From positions 11,341,291 to 11,405,290 of the forward strand of contig CAJFCV020000001.1 of NCBI GenBank assembly GCA_904066235.2: a DNA stretch of 64,000 nucleotides. The letters run 5' to 3'. The number at the start of each line of letters is the position of its first letter. Position 1 is the stretch's first letter. Source of the DNA: Bursaphelenchus xylophilus. Taxonomy: Eukaryota > Nematoda > Chromadorea > Rhabditida > Aphelenchoididae. The notes under the pieces were generated by a model that saw only the letters and a program-made list of their open reading frames with translations, was not told where the DNA came from and ran no database searches. This document shows, one piece after another, positions 39,801 to 49,859 of this stretch. The position numbers and the translations under genes were made by a program.

Positions 39801-40519
39801 GGGAAAATGGAGAAGAGGAAGTAAACAAAAACAACAAAACAAAATTAAATTTTAATGGTCACTCTCATGGCAAGTCATGGGGAAGATGCGTGCGAGAATT
39901 TGCGCTCCGTTCTCGGGGGTTTGCGAAAAAATTGAGGGAATTGTGCAGAATGGGAAAAACGAACGTGATGATTTTGGTTAAGAGAATTATGTTCGAATAT
40001 TTTGAGCCTTTCATCCATAAAAAGTGAGCTGAAAAAAGGGGCCTAAAAAACAAAAATAGCTCTGAAATAAGGAAGAATTGGCTAAAATTCGCTCTAATTT
40101 TTTTGAAAATTCTCATAGAACATTCCCAATTTTCTGGAGGTCAGTCTTAACCCTGAAATTTCAAAAATTTTCAATTTCTCCCAAAAATGCTGACAATTCA
40201 ATTTTTCAAAAATCAAAAATACGGCCCATAAACGTGATGCGTAATATTCTTTGCAAATGAAAATGGGGATTATCCCTAAAATTTGCTAAAACTGCCCTTT
40301 ACTTTGGCCTAAAATATCCGTAGTTTCCGTAAAAATCTTAAAAAAATATTTTTCAAATTTTTATTCTAAAAATTGCAGATTTCAGAGAATGCTCCCAAAA
40401 TGAGGACGATTGAGACTTGAAGACCGGGAGAGTTGCCTGAAATGGGATTAGAGTGAAACGCGTACCTGTTCCGCTGGCTGGCCAGCATTCGGATCGGCTG
40501 TGCCTTCAGCCGAAGACAT
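24867..40519 (-). CDS. let-526: ARID1/BAF250/Osa SWI/SNF subunit, long isoform
   Basis: Twelve minus-strand exons: 40466-40519, 36517-37017, 35887-36207, 35308-35680, 30457-30967, 29516-29906, 28459-29286, 27716-28314, 27434-27580, 26886-27195, 25426-25729 and 24867-25282. They join in phase to 1,584 residues. Residues 1-245 are Pro/Gln/Gly-rich. An ARID DNA-binding domain spans about 246-337 (RRDFFEQLVLLNEQ, RLYIAVRKAGGFKK across the exon 3/4 join, YQLRRHYQKYLLALE). A second Pro/Gln/Tyr-rich region follows to about 750. The BAF250_C armadillo-like domain covers about 755-1345 (RPRSFARDINGATPKRLTMA; VCLEEIGDRLLAMSNIIRGF; NPERMGTSFGMLRRAAQILA), with an acidic Lys/Glu insert. The tail is basic, then polar. 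Role: the BAF-type SWI/SNF chromatin remodeller. Intron 1 (3.4 kb) and intron 4 (4.3 kb) are unusually long. Confidence 0.95.
30069..30142 (-). CDS. let-526: Possible third first exon of the ARID1 gene
   Basis: An ATG at 30142 opens 24 codons (MFNPNHPFFNIRNNGSPGSP...) ending at a good donor (CAG then GTAAATTA) in phase 2, exactly the phase needed by exon 6. Splicing from exon 5 into it would shift frame and stop. It would give a 1,022-residue form lacking the ARID and most of the Pro/Gln-rich region. The exon is short, so chance is a real alternative. Confidence 0.4.
31596..32127 (-). CDS. let-526: Alternative first coding exon of the ARID1 gene (lacks ARID)
   Basis: This open exon starts with ATG at 32127 (MKRGTSRRKKTSQTSEQ) and encodes Pro/Tyr/Gly-rich sequence like its neighbours (PPYGMSYPPGYPPGYPPAYP). 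Its donor leaves phase 1, the same phase as exon 4, so it joins exon 5 as TGG GCG. It cannot be an internal exon after exon 4: the acceptor before its ATG (GGCCCAG, then TCTAAACC) would put TAA in frame. It is therefore best read as the first exon of a transcript made from a promoter in intron 4, giving a 1,345-residue protein without the ARID domain but with the full BAF250_C domain. The acceptor-like CAG before the ATG fits trans-splicing. Confidence 0.75.
32128..35307 (-). promoter_or_regulatory. Intron 4 of the ARID1 gene with probable internal promoter
   Basis: The 3.2 kb between exon 4 and the alternative first exon holds no supported exon. It includes two GC-rich blocks (33.1-33.6 and 34.3-34.9 kb) unlike ordinary introns here, with overlapping open frames on both strands that reflect base composition. 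A TTTCCCGCC E2F-like site is at about 34301. The position fits promoter and enhancer sequence for the ARID-less transcript. Confidence 0.4.
37018..40465 (-). other. Intron 1 of the ARID1 gene
   Basis: This 3.4-kb intron has no supported exon. It holds a 10-bp stem hairpin (CCTTCCCCCC 37346-37355 with GGGGGGAAGG 37362-37371), two full TGACGTCA CRE sites (37420, 37548), a GCACGTGACC E-box near 37611, a TGGCGGGAA E2F-like site at about 38563, and a degenerate tandem repeat at 38920-39380. The density of candidate sites suggests a regulatory first intron. Confidence 0.5.
38920..39380. repeat. Degenerate tandem repeat, about 155-bp unit, three copies
   Basis: Each unit begins with TTTTTGGCATTCTGC (about 38924; TTTTTGGCGTTCTGC at 39081; TTTTTTGGCATTCTGC at 39230). 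A weakly conserved body follows with GAAGGAAAT- and AAAACTATTG-type blocks. Spacing is about 157 and 149 bp. The starting block is the reverse complement of the dispersed CAGAATGCCAAA motif found at 51.2, 58.0 and 59.6 kb. Confidence 0.55.
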
Positions 40520-41844
40520 TTGAGTCGTTGTGACGTCGTTGACGGCACTCCTGTGGATGTTCCTTCAGATCAAGGCCAGCACCACAGTCGCGCATAAAAG
40601 GACTTAGTGCATTCGCTGAAGCGTATTATTTTAGTCGTCAAACTTTGAAAATTAAGTCATCGAAATTAAAATCTCGCAAAAAACATGACATAATGTTTTG
40701 AAAGCCTCGAAAATATGATACGAAGGCCTGAATGTGCGGGTACAATTGCACGAAACGCTCTGATAAGGTCATTTGAATATCAGCACACGTGAATTCCCTT
40801 GCTTGGCTTCATTAAAATTCTTCTGGGAGGCGTTTTTTGTGGCTCAGGAAATTGTTGGCGGGGCTCTCCCAGGAATGACCGGACAAAATTCCGAGTTTCT
40901 TGTCGTCAAGAGTGCAGATGGCGGCGGGAACGGGCGGCAGACACGTGAGAGCGTCGCTGGAATGGCCATTTGCGGATTTGGCGGGCCCTTTGTCCACTCG
41001 CCCCCCTTCATTAGACCCGCCGGAATCCCGGGCCCGTAATGGCCAATGGCATCCGAATTTCGCGGGGTCACCGTTCCACGGCGGCGGGGATTAGTCATCG
41101 GCGCGCGAACAATGGGGGCCAAGACCTCCATCGGAGGATCTGGGGCGGATGCGAACGGCTGGGGGAATAATGGAAAAAGTTCGCGTCATCCTTTCGCGGA
41201 AAAATAAACGATCGTTTTGTGGGGGGCGAGCGTTGCGCGCAAACCCGTCGACGCCCGGAAGCAGGGTCCGAGCAGCCCCGTCGTCGGATTTTCGTTGGAC
41301 TTTGGGGAGAAGCGCGACACGCGACCTTTTCCCCTCCAAAAATCTTCTTCTCCCCCTTTCTCCCCCCACCCAAAAAATTTCTCATCCGCTCCATTCTCCT
41401 CGCCTCCTTCGCCCTTCGTCATCTTCGGTGGTGGAGGAAATCGCGGCAGCGACGGCGGCGGCGTTGAACCCCGCACAATCTTCCCCAAAACCCCGCCGAC
41501 TCCTCCATCCCTCGGCTTCGGTCCCCCGACTTGCATTCATTCCGATTTTCCCCCCTCCTTCGCCTTCTCCTTTCCCTTCCTTCCAAATTCACGAAGGCTC
41601 TGTGAAGGAAGGAGGGGAAGGGAAGAGAGGAAAGCGGGCACAAGTAAGGAGAAGAAGAAGAAGGGACGACGACGCGTCGACGGATTTTCGGCGGCGTCCT
41701 CGCACCCCCTTTTGCCCTGCTCTCCGCCATTCGCCCCCCGCTTCGTCCTCCCCAAACAATTCCGTCCATTCCGTCCCCCCACAGCCTTCCCGTCCTTCTT
41801 CTCCATTCCCCCTTTATCCCCCCGGAAAATTTCGAATAAGGGGG

Positions 41845-41863
41845 GAGAGAGAGAGAGAGAGAG
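41845..41863. repeat. (GA)n microsatellite
   Basis: An uninterrupted GA run of about nine units lies in the GC-rich region upstream of the ARID1 gene. GA runs of this kind can bind GAGA-type factors in promoters; here that is only a possibility. Confidence 0.85.
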
Positions 41864-43673
41864 CAACGCAAGGCCGAAGCCCCAACAATCCCACCAGCCA
41901 GTGTTGGCGAGAATTTTCGGGGGGAAAAACGGAAAGCGGGCGAGTGTGCGAAGGGCGGCCGGAGACGCGGCAGAGAGGGGCAGTCGCGGGCTGGGCGAAG
42001 GTCGGTCGGTCGTTCGGCGGAGCGCTCCCTGCACTCCCCATTCTTTTCGCCATTGAATTGCACACGAAAAACTCCCCCTTCTCTCCACACACACACAGAG
42101 AGCGCGCCCCAAAGTCGTTTCGACGGGCGCCCCAAAACAGCCCCGGTTCTCCGCTCAGTTGGGGCTGTGGCGCGATTCAGCGCGGAGTGCAGGCGCGGGA
42201 CGGTCGGCTGAGGCAGCGTGGAGTGTGAGGCCACTGCGGGGAGAGGGGCGAGAGAATCAGAGCTCTTTCGAAACATCTGGCGGCCTTTTCGATATTGCAC
42301 TTTCGAAGAGAAGCGGAGATGGAGAAGAGAGCGCGATTCTGGGCGAATGAAGAGACAGGACGACAGGCGGCGAAAGGAGCGAGCCAAAGATTGTTTTCCA
42401 AGCAAGATGGCAGGTCTGAATTGTGAATGTGTGCGAGGCGGGAAACGCGACGCCGCACTCTCTCTCCGTTTGCCCGACTGTGCACTCAACGGGATGGCAA
42501 GGGCCTTGAAATGGTCGTTTGAAAAGACTCCGAAACGAAGAGCAGAGGCGATGAAAGAGCATGCAAGACAGTGTGCATGACAGAAAAATCAGACACAGAG
42601 AGATTGCTGGGTCCGCAGGAGACCCGATTTATATTGTTCATGCGATCTGATGAGAGTCCGGGAGAAATTGATGAGAATTTGGTGGTTTTCCATTTTGCTG
42701 AGCTTAGGGATCGTTGTTTTTGAGGAGAACATGGTGCTTAGAAGATATTACAGCTGTATGCATTTAATTCAGACGCAGCAGAGGCTCAGAGAAACCATTA
42801 AACATCAGCGTGCCCCCAATTCCCCCTCCTTTTCCTGACAGCGGCGTTACTTGTGAGTGAAGCGCAAAAAATGGTTTTGAGAAAATCCCTCGGGCTGTCT
42901 GATTCTTCCACTCTCTTTGCGTTGTAATTGATCTTTACTGCTTTGTTTTGCTCTTTTCTCTCGATGGAAATGCTGTTTTCCCTTGTTTTCCTTCTGATTT
43001 TGATGATTTTTCTCGATTTTTTTTTCATTTTCAATATTTTTTAGTGATTTTTAGTTGATTTCCAATTGATTTTTCCCTGATTCTCTCAATTTTTGATCAA
43101 TTTCTCTGCTTTTCTCTCGTCTCTCCATTCAAAATACACTCTAACTCGCGAGTCTCGAACCTTCGAAAAGTAAAAATCCTAAATTGTAATCAAAAAAACA
43201 GTCGCGCAATAAACGAAAAAAACGAAATTTAAACTCTCAAGAGGAAGAAAAACATTTCAAAAATCGGACGGACATTATACTTGACACCTGCATTTAGCGC
43301 CAACTGCTGAGCAATGACGCGGTCAAGGCGAGATGACCGGACGTGTTCGCGAGGTCAAAACAAGCGAAAACGGGAGCCCGGGAACGGAGGATGACAAGTG
43401 GATTGGATTGGGAAAATGTTCAACATGAGTTATGAGCTGTTTTAATCGCCGAAGAGCAGATAATGATCGGTCATTTGTTCAAGTTGAGAGTTGAAAAACA
43501 AAGTTAAAATAAAAGTGCTTTCATTATAGAAAATGCACAGTAAATTTACCTTTTGTAATTAAACTTTTCTATAATGAACGAATTTATAAAGTCCTATGAT
43601 GATTTTGCAAAAAATGCCTGGGGTAAAAATACAAAATTTCTTAAAATTTAGCCCAAAAAATCTTTATAAGCCA

Positions 43674-45560
43674 CAAATCAATTTCTGAAAGTTTTAGCTC
43701 ACGCTTTGCAGGGCAGCCGAGATATTAAGCGATCTTTACAGCCGAGAGATAATGGAAATTTAGGAGGCTGAAATCAATGTTTTTCGGCCGTATCTTTATT
43801 GATTTTGCACAGAAAAATTAGCTTCTTATGGAAATATTGTGCTCAATAAATATACAATTTCTAGTGTGATTTCTAACATTTTTTCGTCAGCAACTTGAAG
43901 GAAATTTACATATTCTGCAGCAGTTCTCGGATTGAAATTTTCAGTCTCCCAAAGAAGGATTTGCAGTGAGATTTTATTAAAATTTTGCTTCAAGATATTC
44001 AAGCGTCTTTGCCCAAGAGAGTACGTGAAATGCGGAGAGCGGTGGAGAAATTTATTTTGCTGCCAATTTTCGCTGCCTTCTTGAACAGAAATATGTCTCA
44101 AACTTTAATGTAAAAAGTCGCAAAAAAGTTCGATTTTTATCGCCATTTGGGTGTTTCTGCAAAGCGCGAACTAGTCATCTCGTAATTGTCATACAGAAAC
44201 TCATTTGAAATTTGTGTCGAGCTGCAATGAGATCAGAGAGTCACAGAGGCAGAAAAGTTATCGACAAACATTTTTCTTTATCTAGCCGATAAACCTCGTC
44301 ACCTAAAACTGCCGAGATACAGTTTACAGAAAGTTCAAAGACAATATTCAAGGTTTCAGAATTCTTCCATTGCCTCCAAGCCCTCTCTTATCACCCCCTC
44401 TCAGTGTTTATTGTAGTCTTACAATTAGTCTCTTATTATGCACATACGCAGTCACTGATAAATAAAAGCTATCATATCATTCTTATATATAATAGAAACA
44501 GATAGCTTATCAAAAAAAAAAACGTTGCCCAAACGATTCCCGGAGACCGCCAAAAACACGGAAGTTCTTTTTGTGACGTCATTTTGAAAACACTACAAAA
44601 GTTGAATTCCCTTTTCCGAAACAAAACTTGTGATTTGTCGTCTATGCAAATCACACACTATTTTAAAAAAGTTGGTTCCAAAAATGGTAAAAATGCTCCA
44701 TTTTACAATGGAAGGCTGCCAAGTGCGACGCTCAGAGTTTTTTTTAAAATTTTACACTTTTGGCATAGACCACATATCAATTCTTGAAAGTTTGAGCTCG
44801 AGCTTTACAGCGGCAATCGATATATTGAACAATCTTTGCGGCCGAGAGAGTTCGCAAAGCGCGGAAAGCGGTCAGAGAGAAAAACATTTCAAGACCGTAT
44901 CTTTCGTGTGAAAAAAATGATTTTGTGTGGATACATTACATTCTTCGGTAGAAGGAAGCATACAACTTTTCATCTCAAAATTCTCAAAAAAAGTTTCGTA
45001 TTTTTTCCAACCTTCGACAAAAAATCTCGGTTGCTTGGAGTCTCGTATGTCTTACGTAGAAACTTGGAAAAAAATATTCTAAATTTGTGCCAAGTTTCAT
45101 GGAGATCTGAGCGTCGCACTTGGAATACTTACCCTGCTGGTCTAGAAGATAAGTAAAAGATTGCAAGATGCACAAAGATGTCCGATAAAAATCTTTAAAT
45201 AACAGCACGTTTCGTATGATCCTCGGCTGAAATTTTTGGTCTAGCCTTATTAAATAAAGAGCCGTCCCAATAAGAAACTTGGCTAACCATCCGGTTGATG
45301 AAGCAATATTTTGCTGACCGGAAACCATACCAGGCATAACAGAAAGCGCTGAAACTTGGTGTGGCAAAAGAAACTGACACATATACTTGTGGAATCAATC
45401 AATATGAAAGGTGCCCAGATACGCCTCAAATTTGGTGAACATGTTCTATCTATCGCTTAAATTAATAACTCTAAGTTCTGCGCCCCGTTTTGCTGACACA
45501 TTATGGGACAGTGGAGATATTCAGCCGTCTTTGTATACAAAGGGCAAGTAAAAATAACGG
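43674..45560. repeat. Diverged repeat family around a GATATT...ATCTTTG core
   Basis: Segments near 43674, 43985, 44772 and 45480 share an ordered set of blocks: TGAAAGTTT(TA/GA)GCTC, CGAGATATT or GATATTCAAGC, (A/C)GATCTTT or GTCTTTG, GCCGAGAGA, and a following CCGTATCTTT. The first and third copies align over about 170 bp and lie 1.1 kb apart. No frame stays open across copies, so this is non-coding repeat DNA or a long-dead element. Confidence 0.5.
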
Positions 45561-46774
45561 ATACGTTAAGAGAATGTCGTATGCCTACAATTCGAGATCT
45601 AAAGTTCAAAAAGTTTTCTTTCTGAATTTTTGGTTGATCTTCGCATTTGAAGTCGAGACGATACGTTGCTGGACTTGCGGCGCTTAACACTCGACACACT
45701 AGATCTTCGGTTTTCAGCTATTAGGCAAGAATTTGATGACTAAAAAAGGTAAAATACGCTTTAGATGCTTATTGAGACAGTAGTTTCATGATTATTACTC
45801 AGATTAGACTTTTCTCTATTAGTGCAGCAATTTTTGGTTACAAACAAAAGTTTTCACGTATACAGTAAAGCCTTCATTTGGTCCGAAATTAAATCGAGTG
45901 ACCTGAAATTGTTTTTCGTACACAAGTTCCATAGTACGAGGGTTCGTTCTGGACGTTCTGTAGTATTTATTTTCGGACGACTTTCCATTTTTTCCTCAAT
46001 TTTACTTTTTTATAGAATTTAAAATCTCCAAAAATCACTAGCATAACCACGCCTTGTCCTCAATTCCAATCCTCACGCACTTTTGGCCCAAAAGGCACGG
46101 GAAGCGGCTCCAGGTTTTGGCTAATCCCCCTGATGTCTACTATAATATCGGAGCGTTTCGTAAAGGTCCTTTCAATTTCGAAAATGTTTCTTGCCTCCGA
46201 AAAAAGACGACTCCAACTGCCTTCTTTGTAAATATCGAAGGCTTGCAAAAGTTTTTAGCCCCGCCGCCCCAACCGAAGCGAGAGAGCGCGCCCCGAGAAG
46301 AGAGCGGTCGGGCGGCGAAAGCGCGTAAATTCGGCCTTTTAAAACATAAAATTGCACCATTTTCGCAGGGTTTTGCGTGCATAATATTGGGTTTTCAGTC
46401 AGCCCGGATTCTGGACGCCTCGAATCGGCGGTTTTTCGCTCCGTTTCCAATGGTTCGCAGCTAGTTTTTGGGGGAAATTTGGGGAAAACCGATGCCATGC
46501 GTTGATTTTTGCATTTTGAAATCGCTTTTCCAATAAATAACTTGCTTTTTGGGGGATTTTGGAACTAAAAGAATATTGTTTTTGCCAAAATTAAGCAATT
46601 TTTGGTTAAAAAATTACTTTTTCGACATTGTAGTAGACATCAAGGAATATTTTTGATCTTTTTTGCCTCAGTCTTTCATATCTTTGTTATTTTAGAGGTC
46701 TATTCAGCCTAAAAAATCATAACAATACTTTTGCGATTCTAATTTTGCCCTAAAACAAAGCTTTTTTCCAAAAT

Positions 46775-46937
46775 TTCCAGAAAATCCGTCATTGAGAGCT
46801 CAAAAAGCGCCCAGATCAAGAGATTTTACCGTCAAAGTTTTTTTAGAGATAACGTTCAATCTTATCAACAGATTTTTGAACAAAAATTGATAAAATGTCT
46901 TGCGTAAAATCATGACGTCATGACGGAATTTCTGGAA
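46775..46937. mobile_element. Short inverted-repeat element, 163-bp family, copy 1
   Basis: The left end TTCCAGAAAATCCGTCAT and right end TCATGACGGAATTTCTGGAA are inverted repeats bounding 163 bp. Three more copies of nearly identical length lie at 52.0, 58.3 and 60.5 kb. The right end here contains a complete TGACGTCA. It sits about 210 bp upstream of the HTH gene. Confidence 0.7.
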
Positions 46938-47147
46938 TACTCCGAAAATCGCGATTTTTTCAAATTTTTGAATTTTTTCGCTTGGGATTCGGTGTGAGGG
47001 CGGATTTTCAATTGAATTTTGGCTCTTTTCATCGATGAATTTATTGATTTTTTGTTGGAAAATTCACAAAATTTGAAAAAATTTAAATTTACTTCGGTTT
47101 TTGACTCTAAATCAATATTTTTGCTGACTTCTCGGTGTTTTCAGGCG

Positions 47148-47744
47148 ATGCGTCGAATCTACAAGCCCTACGACCGCGTGGAGACCCGTCTGCTCGGTCG
47201 TGCGCACTTCGATCGAGGGATGTCGGCCCAGGAATGCTATCAAGCGCTCCTGAATTCGCACGGAATGACCGCGCCCTCCTACGCCTCGGTGTCCCGCTGG
47301 TATCGCTTGTTCCGCAAAGGGAACCGGGAGGTGTCGGACATGCCACGAGCCGGTCGTCCACGTCGCTTCACCGACGCCGAGTTGATGGAGGCGTTGATTA
47401 CGGGGCAGAAAACGTGCGGCGAATTGGCACAGGAGCTGAACGTGCATCCCACAACGATCGGACGCCGAAAAAAGGCCTATTTGGAGAGGAAGCGGCGGCA
47501 AGCCCTGGGGCAAAATTCGGCCGAGACCTCGGAGAAGGACGAGGAAGAGGTGGAGTTCGATCCGGAAGAGTTTTACGACTTTGAAGACCGGAACGGCGAC
47601 GAAAACCGATTCGAAGAGATCAGGGTCGTCGAAGAGAAAAACTTACCCAAAAAAGTCGAGGAAAGCGGCCGAAAAAAGAGTCGAGTGATCGTTGCGGAGA
47701 TCATCAACCAAGTCGAGCTGGATCCCAAGCTATTTGGCCGGTGA
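47148..47744 (+). CDS. Mariner-type HTH DNA-binding protein, transposase domain absent
   Basis: A single intact exon encodes 198 residues. The start ATG follows the acceptor TTTTCAG by three bases, as for trans-spliced genes. Residues 1-120 match the paired helix-turn-helix N-terminus of mariner/Mos1 transposases. Helix 1 is RAHFDRGMSAQECYQALLNS; then SVSRWYRLFRKGNREVSDMP and the linker RAGRPRRF (the GRP AT-hook-like signature); then the second HTH, GELAQELNVHPTTIGRRKKA. The rest is acidic (EEEVEFDPEEFYDFED), followed by a basic patch and a short hydrophobic end. The DDD/E catalytic domain that should follow is missing, and no terminal inverted repeats bracket the gene. The frame is open with ordered codon use. 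It looks like a domesticated transposase DNA-binding module, perhaps a transcription factor; that role is inferred. Confidence 0.8.
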   Translation: MRRIYKPYDRVETRLLGRAHFDRGMSAQECYQALLNSHGMTAPSYASVSRWYRLFRKGNREVSDMPRAGRPRRFTDAELMEALITGQKTCGELAQELNVHPTTIGRRKKAYLERKRRQALGQNSAETSEKDEEEVEFDPEEFYDFEDRNGDENRFEEIRVVEEKNLPKKVEESGRKKSRVIVAEIINQVELDPKLFGR

Positions 47745-48659
47745 TTCCGACGCTATCACTCTTTTTTCACCTTATTTTACATCAGTTTTCGCCTTCAGAT
47801 TCCGATGATATTTTTTTGGGCCGTTGACTGATTCATCGATGATTTCCTTTGCTAAGTTCTCTTTCATCGATGAAAATGCTAATAATTCAGTTGACGGGCC
47901 CACTTTTCTCAAGATATTGCAATAATTTTGCATTGCCATACCCAATTTTATCTGTTGATCTTATGTATAATATAAAGTTGTTAAAAATAAAGATTTCACT
48001 TGATCCCGGGTTTATTTATCATCGAAATAATCAAAGGCAGAATGGTGAAATTACAGTTTTTCCTTACGCAAGATATATTTATATTGTAGTATGTATACAT
48101 TTGTTGCTTACACCGAGTTGCAGAAACAGAATTTTTTGGTTCATTTAGGATGTAGAGGAAGTTTACTACGCGTATTTTGCCTTATTCTATCTTTCGGAGG
48201 GGTTTAAGAACGATTTTGAAAGGTTTCCAGGTTTTCGTTGTGGGACCTAAAATTTTGAATAAGGATGTCTAAAATTAAAATTTACTTCTTCATTTCGTTT
48301 TTTATGCTGAATTAATCTCTTCAAATTAGCATTTTATCTATTTTCCGTTTACAATTTGATTTTTGGGTCCCGCCACGAAAACATGAAAACTCAAAAAACG
48401 ATGAGAAATCCAAAATTTTTGACCAGTATAAGGTAAAACACGCCAATAAAAGTAGTCTTGGTCATTAATTTCCGCATCTATTTGCTTCCGTCCACAAAGA
48501 ATTTGCAAGATATTTTAAATTTTAGTGATAGAGATCAGCTATCCAATTACACAAAAAATGATCGCTTACAAAGAAAGTTGGTCTCCAAAAACGAATATAG
48601 ACTCAAGACAACAAAGAAAATGCAAGAATTGGGGATTGCTCTTCCCAAAGTGGATGGAC
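47745..48659. other. Intergenic region between HTH gene and phosphatase
   Basis: This is the convergent 3' space of two genes. It contains an AATAAA near 47986 that suits the HTH gene and a short inverted-repeat element at 48228-48385. No gene is seen. Confidence 0.65.
48228..48385. mobile_element. Short inverted-repeat element with CAGGTTTTCG ends, copy 1
   Basis: The left end CAGGTTTTCGTTGTGGGACC and right end GGGTCCCGCCACGAAAACATG are inverted repeats bounding 158 bp. The interior is AT-rich and non-coding. The same terminal sequence recurs at least ten times in the window, singly or in facing pairs. Confidence 0.65.
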
Positions 48660-49859
48660 TCAGAAGGCCGAGAAGAAGGCGCCTCGACTGCTGTTGTAGA
48701 GGTTGCTGAACAAGTTTTCCTGCCTCGGGCGTCGCGCCGGTGCGGGCGACAACAACGAGAGCGATGCCACTTGCCTCCATGGGCTGTAATTGTTGGCTGA
48801 TTTGGAGGCGGAGTAGCGGTAACGACTGTCCGAGTTCCTGCAACTGAACCTGTAGATTAGGGATCGTATTTTCGGGTTCATAAAAATGAATCTTACAGAA
48901 TTTTTCGTATTTTACAATATTACTCTATAAAATGTCCGGTTGGAATAGTTATAAGCTATTTTAAGTTGCTTTTCGGCCATATCAAGTTTTTTTGGTGGGA
49001 CCCAAAATCTTGGTGAAATCAAAAAATTTCAAGAAATATCTGTTTTATATGCTTGAATAAAGTGTATTAAATAGAAACTTATCGTTTAGAATTTTAAAAA
49101 AATCAAAAACGTCAAAAATTTTCAGATTTCGGGTTTCACCACGAAAACTTGAGAAGGTCAATTTTCACCTAAAAATTGCTTCTAGAGCAATTGTAAGCTT
49201 ATTAGCACTTACCCCACCGACAACCCTCTTCGCTTTCCATAGTCCAAGGGCAGAACCGCAGACTTGGCCCTCTGAATGGTCTCCTCTTGATCAACCCGTG
49301 AAGCGCCGCCGATGGCGGAGCGATATGCAGCATGTCGTCGGAGCTCGTTGGCGTAGATGTCCGGCACCTCCATGTCACAACCGTCGATCCGAACCATAGC
49401 CACAGTGGTGTGGCCGCGCGTTTTTCGCTCAAAATCGACCATTTGTTTGAAGAACCCGATGTTCGGTCGGATGATCGGTCGAGCCGATTTCACAAAGTGA
49501 TAGGCCTGCACGAGGCTCATCCTCTCGTATTTTATGAGATAGACGATGCAGAGTGAGGCCGACCTTGAGACACCGGCCATGCAATGGACCAGAGTCCGGC
49601 CACCCCGCTCCTTCACCGACCGTATCCGATCCGCCACCATATCAAAGTAATGGTCCAAGTGGGCGTAGGGATTGTCGTCGATTCGGATCTTCAGGTAGTC
49701 GATGCCCGGCAAATAGGCGGACGGCTCTTCGTTGGTCGCGTTCACAACGCAAGTGATCTTCTTCTTCTTCAGATTCTCGGGCTGCAGAACACCCGCCCCG
49801 GAGAGATAAAGATGGTCGTTGATCTCGGAGATCTGCCCGAATAGCCCGATTCTTGACAT
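48660..49859 (-). CDS. Atypical dual-specificity protein phosphatase (DUSP14/18-like)
   Basis: Two exons (49213-49859, 48660-48849) join in phase to 278 residues. The start ATG follows CAATCAGC, an acceptor-like context. The catalytic domain covers about residues 5-150. It has the signature HCMAGVSRSAS (nucleophile Cys93, phosphate-binding Arg99), a DDNPYAHLDHYFD loop with the general-acid Asp (61 or 62), and the following helix LCIVYLIKYERMSLVQAY with RPIIRPNIGFFKQ. The closest family members by these signatures are the small MKB-less DUSPs 14, 18, 21 and 28, which dephosphorylate Ser/Thr and Tyr, including MAP kinases. There is no N-terminal MAP-kinase-binding domain. The C-terminal 120 residues are basic, Ser/Asn-rich and unlike the family core. 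The 363-bp intron contains a short inverted-repeat element. Confidence 0.93.
48983..49151. mobile_element. Short inverted-repeat element with CAGGTTTTCG-type ends, copy 2
   Basis: The left end CAAGTTTTTTTGGTGGGACCC and right end GGTTTCACCACGAAAACTTG are imperfect inverted repeats bounding 169 bp, inside the single intron of the phosphatase gene. Confidence 0.55.

Larger units (their letters stand above)
40520..47147. other. Region between the divergent ARID1 and HTH genes
   Basis: There is no supported gene in 6.6 kb. From 40.85 to about 42.55 kb the sequence is GC-rich with long pyrimidine and purine tracts; being directly upstream of the ARID1 start, this is the likely promoter or 5'UTR region. 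It includes a GA microsatellite. From 43.67 to 45.56 kb there are diverged copies of one repeat. A short inverted-repeat element lies at 46775-46937, and a GC-rich block at 46.25-46.48 kb. Confidence 0.6.

Noticed and set aside
41149..42228. 359-codon open frame on the plus strand, with a 356-codon frame opposite it
   Set aside because: All frames are unusually open because the block is GC-rich and low in stops. The translations are Arg/Ser/Pro-rich without domains, codon structure or splice context.
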